A stretch of DNA of 64,000 nt from JAJDTQ01 sp965204235 (GTDB lineage: Bacteria; Desulfobacterota; Binatia; UBA9968; JAJDTQ01). Under the pieces are notes generated by a model. It had not been told where the DNA came from. It saw only the letters and a list, made by a program, of their open reading frames with translations, and made no database searches. Below are positions 8,601-15,229 of this stretch, piece by piece; within the stretch, counting starts at the first letter, position 1; the number at the start of each line of letters is the position of its first letter. A program made the position numbers and the translations under genes. The DNA lies in assembly GCA_965204235.1 (NCBI GenBank), contig OZ241979.1:3224001-3288000 (forward strand). Direction: 5' to 3'.

Positions 8601-10111
8601 TCGAATCCTTCCACCAGGGCTTCCAGCCACTCGCTCAACGATGATCGACGCCACGCATCGGAACTCCGGATCCGGTCGATCTTGGCCATGCGGTTGATGG
8701 TGAGAGCGCTGTGGTGGAGCCAATCTGTTGGATGTAGATCGAAGCCTACCCATTTCTCGAGTGCGGCCTCTCCCGTTCGATCCTCGGTCAACTCTCGAGG
8801 CGCATAGGAAACATCCTGGATTCCGCGCAAGGTTCCTGTCTGATCCGGCGCCACGGGGCGGTGGCGCAGTTCCTCGTCCAACCGTTCACGCAGGTGGTTC
8901 CCGTGCTCATTGTCGCCAGCTTCATGCCGACGAGGCAGCGCGTCCAGATGGCGCGCAGGATCCTGCTCTGTGCGGAATTTCGGCAGGTGTTCGGCCACCG
9001 TCCTTGCCGCGGCGTCGATCAACTCGTCGTTGTACGGTCCCGGCAACAGGTTCTGGCGATCCTCGTTGGTCTTCCAGGGTGCGTTCAGGATGCCCGAAAG
9101 GTAGCTGGCTGTCTTGGTCGGGAAGAAGCTCCAGTAGTAACCGGGCTCGTTTAGCCCGTCCAGTGGGGCCGCCCACCAGATCGGCACGTTGCCGCTGTCG
9201 TCCAGCGAGCGGCGGTCTCCCTGGGCTTCGGCAGACAGATCGTGGGTTGTTTTGAAGCACTTCCAGCGCGAAGATCCCTCGCCGGTATCGAGCCGAAACT
9301 CGCCGTTCACGCTCTGCAGGGCGAAATCCCGGGAACGGTCGCCGTCCTCCAGGCTCAGGTGGCGGACGTGATCGACGAACAGCAGGAATTCCGGCGGGAA
9401 GTCCTCGATCTGCTTGGCCAAGTCTCCCTTGACGCCCGGTTTGAGGGGCAGGCGGACGATGTTCGTCGCCCACGTCATCATCTCGCGCAGGTCTTCGTCT
9501 TCCCCTGATACCTCAAGGGCATCGGCGGGGACGGGTAGCCGGAGCACTGGATAGCGGGCCGCTGGCGCGACCGCGGCGATGCGCAGAGCCGCGGATTGCC
9601 TGTCGAACCGGAAAGAACCCGGACGGCTATAGAACTCGGGCGAGTCGGTGACGCCCAGCACCGACTTGAAGCCGAGTCCGAAGCGTCCGATCTCGCTGGT
9701 GTCCCTCTTGCTCGACATGTGGGAGAACATGAGTGCTCGAACCCCGTCTTCGTCGATGGGCTTTCCGTCGTCGGCACAGTAGAGGTACTCCCCGGTCAGA
9801 CGCACCAGGATGCTCGCACCGTCCGAGCGGGTCAGCGCATCCGCACCGTTCTGGACCAGCTCGAAGAGCTGTCGATGGGCGTAGCCGCCGTGAGCCGTAT
9901 CGTGCTCGTGGTTGGCGTCCTGGGTCACGAGATTCGGTTGCTCTTGATAGGCGCGGAGGGTCCTCTTGGTTTCCTCCATGATGAAGGCAGCGATCCGGCT
10001 CTTGTCGCCGGCCCAGGGATCTTGTCTGGTGGGACGCGGCAGGTTCAACTTGGCGTCCTGACGGTAGAACTTGCCGCGCTCGCCCTTGGAAAAGTCGTAC
10101 TCTCGTCTCAT
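5633..10111 (-). CDS. GHKL (sacsin/MORC-like) ATPase fused to SF2 DEAH helicase
   Basis: A 1,492-residue protein with two motor modules. Residues about 75-165 form a GHKL ATPase: Glu84, Asn88 and Asp91 in FELVQNGADAL; DDG at 114-116; and IGRFGLGFKSVLG at 141-153. This arrangement is typical of sacsin-N/MORC proteins. Residues about 1090-1492 form a superfamily 2 helicase: SLPTGSGKT with Lys1119, VVFDEAHRS (DEAH 1221-1224), GLTATPYRG, and QMIGRGLRGPR near the C-terminus. The roughly 900-residue middle is unassigned. GHKL-plus-helicase combinations are known in restriction-like and anti-phage loci (established for MORC/MutL-like families). Its ATG overlaps the stop of the upstream brnT-like gene by four bases, so the two are translationally coupled. 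Base composition is less GC-rich than in the metabolic neighbours, suggesting transfer. Nuclease motifs were not found; partner genes beyond brnT are not evident. Confidence 0.87.
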   Translation of the reverse strand: MRREYDFSKGERGKFYRQDAKLNLPRPTRQDPWAGDKSRIAAFIMEETKRTLRAYQEQPNLVTQDANHEHDTAHGGYAHRQLFELVQNGADALTRSDGASILVRLTGEYLYCADDGKPIDEDGVRALMFSHMSSKRDTSEIGRFGLGFKSVLGVTDSPEFYSRPGSFRFDRQSAALRIAAVAPAARYPVLRLPVPADALEVSGEDEDLREMMTWATNIVRLPLKPGVKGDLAKQIEDFPPEFLLFVDHVRHLSLEDGDRSRDFALQSVNGEFRLDTGEGSSRWKCFKTTHDLSAEAQGDRRSLDDSGNVPIWWAAPLDGLNEPGYYWSFFPTKTASYLSGILNAPWKTNEDRQNLLPGPYNDELIDAAARTVAEHLPKFRTEQDPARHLDALPRRHEAGDNEHGNHLRERLDEELRHRPVAPDQTGTLRGIQDVSYAPRELTEDRTGEAALEKWVGFDLHPTDWLHHSALTINRMAKIDRIRSSDAWRRSSLSEWLEALVEGFDGEEVIAASMAAVQTAAAIPEEKRKGKLLGKILLTQSGSWSTPDPEKVFLPSLDDDMGLDGQLMVHTRLASDTETAAALKELGVKHFSAESRLRFLTRKTLVDDNMPDEALWGEFWDASREIDPEQAYKIIKEAIAKGYQRPSHARARSGDWRPLHSVLLPGDIVLSEGDRDREATIDVEFHCTDLELLKRLGATAKPIQDRDLSSEPSFEDFESECRGMFRKLSLISFSRTPQWSKLHFDSTTGSGPLEVLRLLSDEGKARYTEALLLLGNTYRQWMMQHDTPNSYTPIPCRKLRYFPNLTITSLFEHGRIECGGEYVPFDDVEGPNPANQEALQILLLHKMAPQIKEAFRLAGTILEPVSEKEPEPVGEADPIPLTDSWPGLTRHLSGQSRTYFIRCEGLDGSDAPSGRQCVKVDANVYLVSTGDEIHDLRLVAQELGLHLSDDQLETILQYVPPQEVAEQRATIREYETDAEKLLRAVGEDSLRSGLPGSLLAVLESNHALLTGVELAQAAIATYDTVALKEYRHALTHLDPPASWAGSQPAVDFVRSLGFSAEWAGRRNTRRPPFLEVEGPCSLPELHDYQKHIVAKVRNMLCNGHGGGRRGMISLPTGSGKTRVAVQAVVEAMQNGFTGGVLWVADRDELCEQAVEAWRQVWSSVGAQGKSLRVSRMWAGQDRPVPTSDLHVIVATIQTLKSRLSNQLGNYRFLADFNLVVFDEAHRSVAPIFTSVMQEIGLTHRQRAEEPFLLGLTATPYRGHDEEETRRLVRRYGGVRLDAGAFASDEPTEVIRELQEMRVLAHADHKTIEGGEFELSEDELEKMRAMPYPAWLPQSMEDRIARDAHRTRRIVDAYGEFVSKEWPTLIFATSVEHAQTVAALLNSEGSKARAVSGGTETSVRRDIVERFRAGQIDVLVNYGVFREGFDAPRTRVIIVARPVYSPNLYFQMIGRGLRGPRNGGNERCLIVNVRDNIANFSKALAFDHLDGLWE

Positions 10112-10398
10112 CTACCTGACTCGAACTGGCGTTGTTCGCTCCGCGTAGCCAGCCGTGCTGAAATGATTCGTACCGTCGTCCGGTCGCCGGTCTGGTGAAA
10201 TGTATGACACACGACGAGCACTTGACCTTGCCGGGTTTGGCCTATGGTCACCCATCGATCTTCGGACTCGCTGTGGTCCCCATCTGCTATCGTCAATTCG
10301 AGCGGATCTTGAAATACGGTAGCGGCGAGCCTGAAGTCAATCCCGTGCTTGCGCAAGTTGCTCGCCGCCTTGCTGGGGTCCCACTCGAAGTCTAACAT
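10108..10398 (-). CDS. brnT: BrnT family toxin-like protein
   Basis: A 96-residue protein matching BrnT, the RelE-fold ribonuclease toxin of type II BrnTA systems: FEWDPSKAASNLRKHGIDF at residues 4-22, VFQDPLEL, then EDRWVTIGQTRQGQVLVV and IISARLATRSEQRQFE at the C-terminus. Length is typical. In canonical loci brnA (antitoxin, ribbon-helix-helix) follows and overlaps brnT. Here no brnA is present; the ATGA overlap leads into the 1,492-residue ATPase/helicase instead. It begins 38 bases after the 10437 flavoprotein stop, on the same strand. Either the antitoxin is unlinked, or the large protein has taken its place (inference). Confidence 0.85.
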   Translation of the reverse strand: MLDFEWDPSKAASNLRKHGIDFRLAATVFQDPLELTIADGDHSESEDRWVTIGQTRQGQVLVVCHTFHQTGDRTTVRIISARLATRSEQRQFESGR

Positions 10399-10436
10399 GT
10401 GCGGATGTTCTGTTGGAGTGCGGCTCCATGTGGGCT

Positions 10437-12110
10437 TCAAGGTCTCAGGTCGCCTTCGTCGAAGGGGATGGGTTTGGCGACGGTCTTGATGCCGTCGCCG
10501 TCCTTCTCCACGGTGATCCAGGTCAGGTAGTTCGCGTCGTCCCGCTCGGGGTAGTCCTCTCGGGTGTGCTGGCCGCGGGATTCCCGGCGCTCCAGGGCGC
10601 AGAGGGCCACCATCTCGCCGACCTGGGAGAGGTTCGAGCATTCCAGCGCCTTGATGAGGTCGCGGACGTTGGCCGCCTTGAGCCGGGGGACCTTGTCGCG
10701 GCGGATCTCCCGGAAGCGGTCCAGGCCGGCGGTCAGTCCCCGCTCGTTGCGGACCACGCCGGTGCTCTCCCAGGCGGTCTCCCGGATCTCCCGTTGCAGC
10801 TCGGCGGGGTCCAGGCCGGCTTCTCCCTTGAAGGCTTCGATCCGTTGGATCTCCCTTTCGGTCTCGTCCGGGTCGAGGTCGGTCAACTCCGTGTCCGCTC
10901 CGTGGATGGCGGCGAACTTGCCGGAGCGGCCGCCCAGGGCGAACGCGCTGGCGATGGCGTTGCCGGACAACCGGTTGGAGCCGTGGGTTCCGGTGGCGGA
11001 CTCGCCCGAGGCGTAGAGGCCCTCCACTCCGGTCTCGCACCGCTCGTTGATGTGGAGGCCGCCCAGGAAGGTGTGCAGCGCCGGCACCCACTCGAAACGG
11101 TCGGAGCGGCCGTTGACGCCGGCCTTGGCCAGCTTGGGGCAGTACTCGAACTGGATCTCGTCGTCCCATTTCTCGTCGGGGATGTAGGACGGGTCCAGAT
11201 AGACGGGGCCGCGCCCTTCGAGCATCTCCTTGTAGGCGGCGCCCACGAGTATGGCCCGGGTCGTGCCTTCGAGCCTTTCGGGGTCGTACCGTTCCAGGAA
11301 CCGTTCCCCCAGCGCGTTGAAGAACCGGCCGCCCTTGCTGGTGAAGGGGGACAGCCCGGCCATGGAGATGGCCTCGCCCCCGGGGGCGGGGATCAGGGTG
11401 AACTCCAGGAACTCCAGGTTCGACAGGGAGGCTCCGGCGTCGAAGGCCGCGACGTAGGCGTCGCCGGTGGTCAGGAAGTTGGCGCTGGCGTACTTCTGGA
11501 TGGCGATGGCGCTGCCCGCGGCCAGCACCACGGCCTTGGCGCGGTACGCGCGGTAGGTGCCGGTCTGGACGTTGACGCCGAAGGCCCCGGTCACCCGGCC
11601 GTCCCCGCGGAACAGCTTCGTGACCATGGTCCACTGGTGCACCTGCACTTCCCTGTGGAACACCTCCTTGCGGAGGGACCCCAGCATGCCCACGCTGCCG
11701 CCCACCGGCGGACAACTGCGCGGGAAGGAACTGCCGAGCCGCTTCTCCTGGTAGAACTTCAGGCCGTCCTGGGTCTTCTTGAAGCGCAGGCCCATCTCTT
11801 CCAGTTCGACCACTCGGTGGGTGACGTCGTTGACGATGGCGCGGACGACCTTCTGGTTGGAGATGAAGTCGCCTCCCACCACCGTGTCCCGGAAGTGCAT
11901 CTCCTCGTTGTCCCGCGGGTCGGCGTGGCCGAAGGCCGCCTGGGGCACCCCGCCGGAGGTGGGGCTGGAGCCGCTTCGCCCGAGCCGCCCCTTGTCCACC
12001 AGCACCACGTCCATGTTGCGCTTGGACGCTTCCAGCGCCGCCATGCACGCGGCCAGCCCGCCGCCGATGATGAGGACGTCGCAGTCGGTGGTGGGGACCG
12101 TATCCATCAT
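10437..12110 (-). CDS. FAD-dependent fumarate reductase/succinate dehydrogenase-type flavoprotein
   Basis: A 557-residue flavoprotein of the fumarate reductase/AprA type, which oxidises or reduces a C-C or S-linked substrate with FAD. The Rossmann FAD motif CDVLIIGGGLAACMAALEA lies at the N-terminus, with GRLGRSGSSPTSGGVPQA after it, a capping domain in the middle, and the C-terminal FAD loop GLHINERCETGVEGLYASGE plus HGSNRLSGNA. The ATG at 12110 overlaps the ferredoxin stop as ATGA, which fixes the start; upstream in-frame codons fall inside the ferredoxin gene. With the preceding dicluster ferredoxin it resembles AprAB-like or thiosulfate/organic-acid oxidoreductase pairs. Together with the molybdenum hydroxylase upstream it forms one operon. 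Confidence 0.86.
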   Translation of the reverse strand: MMDTVPTTDCDVLIIGGGLAACMAALEASKRNMDVVLVDKGRLGRSGSSPTSGGVPQAAFGHADPRDNEEMHFRDTVVGGDFISNQKVVRAIVNDVTHRVVELEEMGLRFKKTQDGLKFYQEKRLGSSFPRSCPPVGGSVGMLGSLRKEVFHREVQVHQWTMVTKLFRGDGRVTGAFGVNVQTGTYRAYRAKAVVLAAGSAIAIQKYASANFLTTGDAYVAAFDAGASLSNLEFLEFTLIPAPGGEAISMAGLSPFTSKGGRFFNALGERFLERYDPERLEGTTRAILVGAAYKEMLEGRGPVYLDPSYIPDEKWDDEIQFEYCPKLAKAGVNGRSDRFEWVPALHTFLGGLHINERCETGVEGLYASGESATGTHGSNRLSGNAIASAFALGGRSGKFAAIHGADTELTDLDPDETEREIQRIEAFKGEAGLDPAELQREIRETAWESTGVVRNERGLTAGLDRFREIRRDKVPRLKAANVRDLIKALECSNLSQVGEMVALCALERRESRGQHTREDYPERDDANYLTWITVEKDGDGIKTVAKPIPFDEGDLRP

Positions 12111-12334
12111 TCGCCTGCCGGTGGGTCCGCGGCGGCCTTCCTCTTTCCGGGCCGCAGCACCACCTCGATGGCGTCTTCCGGACAGACGAGTTCGCACAGG
12201 AAACAGTTGACGCAGTACTTGTTGCCGAAGGGAAAGACCTTGTCCTTCTTGTTGGTGAAGCGGAAGACGTCGGCGCCGCAGTCATAGACGCAGATGCCGC
12301 ACCCGTCGCACTTGTGGGGGTCCACGCGTATCAT
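12107..12334 (-). CDS. Dicluster 4Fe-4S ferredoxin-like protein
   Basis: A 75-residue protein with two complete cysteine motifs: CDGCGICVYDC and CVNCFLCELVCP, each able to hold one [4Fe-4S] cluster. It probably passes electrons to or from the flavoprotein encoded immediately downstream, as AprB does for AprA. The ATG at 12334 has GGTAGGG seven bases upstream; a TTG six bases earlier is an alternative. It starts 9 bases after the molybdenum hydroxylase stop, and its own stop overlaps the flavoprotein start. Confidence 0.87.
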   Translation of the reverse strand: MIRVDPHKCDGCGICVYDCGADVFRFTNKKDKVFPFGNKYCVNCFLCELVCPEDAIEVVLRPGKRKAAADPPAGE

Positions 12335-12343
12335 CCGCAAACC

Positions 12344-15184
12344 CTACCCGCGGCAAACCCGACTGTCCACCCTCTTGAGGGCGCGCCAGACCTTTTCCGC
12401 GGCAAGCGGCAGGTGGGTGACCCGCACGCCCACGGCCCGGTCCACGGCGTTGGCGATGGCCGACGGCACGGTGAGGATGCCGCTCTCTCCCAGCCCCTTG
12501 GCGCCGTAGGGGCCGGCGCCGTTGCCGTCCTCGAAGATGACGTTCACCAGTTCGTCCGGCAGGTCGGAGACCTTGGGGAGCCGGTAGGTGAGGGCGTCGG
12601 GAGTCAGCATCCGGCCGTCCTCATAGACGGTCTCCTCGAACAGGGCCTGTCCCAGGCCCTGCAGGAACGCGCCCTGTTCCTGGGTGTGGCACTGCTGGGG
12701 GTTGATGGCCTTGCCCGCGTCCGCGATGGACACGTACTTGAGCACCCGGACCTCGCCGGTCTCCCGGTCCACGCGGACCCTGGCCGCCCCCCATCCCACT
12801 TCCCAGAACGGCGCCCGGGCTCCGAGGGGCGCGTTGGGGTCCTGCGCGCTCTCCTGCCGGCCTTCCCCCACGACGGCGCCCCCGTCGCCCCTGGCGTGCC
12901 GCACCAGGGTCGAGAACGGAAAGGCGACCTCCCCCAGGCGCGCCTCGCCGTCCCGGAGGGTCACGGCCGCGGCAGGGTCCCCGCTCAGCGAACGGGCCGC
13001 GTCCATGAGTTGCCGTCGGGCCGCCTGCGCGGCCTTCTGGACCGCGAGGCCCATGACTGTAGTTCCGCTGCTGGCGTAGGTCCCCATGTCGAAGGGGGTC
13101 GAGTCCGTGTCCAGCGGGGCCACTCGCACCGCGGTGGGCGGCACGCCGAGCTCGTGCGCCGCGATCCGGGAGAGGGCGGTGTGGGAGCCCTGCCCGATCT
13201 CCACGGTGCCTTCGTGCAGCGTGACCCGTCCGGCGTCGTCGATCTCCACCCGCGCACACGAGACTTTGTAGTTCCCGCCGCCGTCCTTGACCCCGCAACT
13301 GAAGCCGATGCCGCAGTCCGCGTCGGTATCCTCATCGCCCCAGCCGATTTCCCGGGCGGCCCGCAGCAGCCCCTGGGCCAAGTCGCAGTCGAGGGGCGTC
13401 TCCCCCGGCGCGAAGGCTTCGCCTTTCCGAAGGAAGTTCCTGAGCCGGAACTCCACCGGGTCCCACCCCATCTCCCGGGCCATGATGTCCATCTGGGACT
13501 CGTAGGCCCACACCACCTGGGGCGTGCCCATGCCGCGGAAGGCGCCCGCGGGGACCGTGTTGGTATAGACGGTGTAGGCGTGCGACCTGAGATGCGGGAT
13601 CCGGTAGGGTCCCGGGGCGCGGTAACCCGCCTTCTGGGTCACCCGGGGACCCGAGTCCGAGTAGGCCCCGCCGTCCACGTGCACGAGGCAGTCCCGGGCC
13701 AGCAGGCGGCCCTCCCGGTCCACTCCCGTGCGGAGCCTGACCCGCATGGCCGGCTTGCTCACGGTGCGGGACTCCTCTTCCAGGGAGAGGTGCAGGAACA
13801 CCGGTCGCCGCGCCTTGCGCGCCAGGGCCACGGCCAGGGGTTCCAGCTTGGTGTGGTTCTTGTTTCCGTAGGTCCCGCCCACCAACGGCACCACCAGCCG
13901 AACGCGCTCCCGGGGCAGGCCGAACATCTCCGCCAACTCCTGGCGGATGATGAACGGATGCTGGGTGGAGGCCCACACGGTGACGCCGTCGTCGCGCCAC
14001 TCGGCCAGCGCCAGTTGCGGCTCCATGGAGTGGTGGGCGACCTTGGGGAACTCGAAGGTGTGCTCGAAGACCCGCGCGGAGGCGGCGAACCCGTCTTCGA
14101 CGTTGCCCTTGCTCCGCTCGTAGTGGAAGCTCACGTTGGCGTATTTCCCGGCCTCGTCGTCCACGTCGGGATAGCCGGGGTACCTGGCGCCGTGGTCGCT
14201 CACGAATTCGTGCAGGGGAGGGGCGTCGGGATCCAGGGCCGCGTCCAGGGTCAGGAGCGCCGGCAACGGTTCGTACTCCACGCGGATGAGTCCCAGGGCC
14301 GCGGCGGCCGCTTCCGGGGTCTCCGCGGCCACCGCCGCCACCGGGTCTCCCTCGTAACGGACCTTGTCCATCGCCAGCACGGGGATGTCCTTCACCAGCG
14401 GACCGTAGTAGGGCGAGATGTCTTGCAGGTCCGCGGCCGTGAGGACCGCGGCCACCCCGGGATGGGACTCCGCGGCCGCGGTGTCGATGCCCAGGACGCG
14501 GGCGTGGGCATGGGGGCTGCGCAGGACCCGCCCATGGAGCATGTGCGGCCGCGTCAGGTCCGCGGTGTACACCGGCGCCCCCCGCACCTTGGCGCTGCCG
14601 TCGAGCCGGCGCGCGTCCGCGGCGCCGCGTCGGGGGGCTTCACGTCGTGCAGGCGCTCCCTTGGCGGCGTCGTCGAGCCGGCGCTCGTCCGAGGCCGAAG
14701 CGCCCGCGCCCTGTCCGCGCAGCAACTCCGCGGCCCTCCGCACCGACCGGATGATGGAGACGTAGCCGGTGCAGCGGCAGACGTTGCCGTCCAGCGCGGC
14801 CTTGATCGCGGCCTCCGACGGGTCCGGGTTCTCGTCGAGCAGGGCGCAGGCCGAAAGGATCATGCCCGGCGTGCAGAACCCGCACTCGAACCCCCCTTCT
14901 TCCCAGAACGCTTCCTGCACCGGGTGCAGCGCGTCCCCGCTGCCGAGACCTTCGATGGTGACGAGGGAGCGGCCGTCGATCTCCCGGGCGAGGGTGGCGC
15001 AGGAACTCACCGGGCGGCCGTCCAGCAGCACCGTGCAGGCGCCGCACACCTCCACCTCGCAACTCGTCTTGGTCCCCTTGAGACCCAACGAGCGCCGCAG
15101 GAGGTCCGCCAGCAACAGTTCCGGGGCCACCGCGGCCCGGCGCGCCTCGCCGTTCAATTCGAACCGGATCTCGACCTCGTTCAT
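12344..15184 (-). CDS. Fused molybdenum hydroxylase (2Fe-2S plus molybdopterin subunits), xanthine dehydrogenase family
   Basis: A 946-residue fusion. Residues 1-165 are the two-[2Fe-2S] small subunit: Cys42, Cys47, Cys50 and Cys62 in the plant-type site, then ECGFCTPGM and NVCRCTGY for the second cluster. Residues from about 190 are the molybdopterin-cytosine-dinucleotide large subunit: GSAKVRGAPVYTADL, ALAEWRDDGVTVWASTQHP, AGAFRGMGTPQ, KDGGGNYKVS and EIGQGSHTALSRIAAHELG. The linker holds a short duplicated RRLD(D/G)(A/S)AK motif. The FAD-binding middle subunit of xanthine dehydrogenase is absent here, so electrons may instead leave through the ferredoxin and flavoprotein encoded downstream (inference). 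Purine, nicotinate-type or aldehyde substrates are all possible. Confidence 0.88.
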   Translation of the reverse strand: MNEVEIRFELNGEARRAAVAPELLLADLLRRSLGLKGTKTSCEVEVCGACTVLLDGRPVSSCATLAREIDGRSLVTIEGLGSGDALHPVQEAFWEEGGFECGFCTPGMILSACALLDENPDPSEAAIKAALDGNVCRCTGYVSIIRSVRRAAELLRGQGAGASASDERRLDDAAKGAPARREAPRRGAADARRLDGSAKVRGAPVYTADLTRPHMLHGRVLRSPHAHARVLGIDTAAAESHPGVAAVLTAADLQDISPYYGPLVKDIPVLAMDKVRYEGDPVAAVAAETPEAAAAALGLIRVEYEPLPALLTLDAALDPDAPPLHEFVSDHGARYPGYPDVDDEAGKYANVSFHYERSKGNVEDGFAASARVFEHTFEFPKVAHHSMEPQLALAEWRDDGVTVWASTQHPFIIRQELAEMFGLPRERVRLVVPLVGGTYGNKNHTKLEPLAVALARKARRPVFLHLSLEEESRTVSKPAMRVRLRTGVDREGRLLARDCLVHVDGGAYSDSGPRVTQKAGYRAPGPYRIPHLRSHAYTVYTNTVPAGAFRGMGTPQVVWAYESQMDIMAREMGWDPVEFRLRNFLRKGEAFAPGETPLDCDLAQGLLRAAREIGWGDEDTDADCGIGFSCGVKDGGGNYKVSCARVEIDDAGRVTLHEGTVEIGQGSHTALSRIAAHELGVPPTAVRVAPLDTDSTPFDMGTYASSGTTVMGLAVQKAAQAARRQLMDAARSLSGDPAAAVTLRDGEARLGEVAFPFSTLVRHARGDGGAVVGEGRQESAQDPNAPLGARAPFWEVGWGAARVRVDRETGEVRVLKYVSIADAGKAINPQQCHTQEQGAFLQGLGQALFEETVYEDGRMLTPDALTYRLPKVSDLPDELVNVIFEDGNGAGPYGAKGLGESGILTVPSAIANAVDRAVGVRVTHLPLAAEKVWRALKRVDSRVCRG

Positions 15185-15229
15185 GGGTTCCTTGGCTACG
15201 CCACGCTCAGGACGAACGGGGAGCGTGGT

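Noticed and set aside
10108..12285. A 725-residue protein upstream of the helicase
   Set aside because: Only its last 96 residues (BrnT) are family-like. The rest is an alternate-frame reading of the flavoprotein gene.
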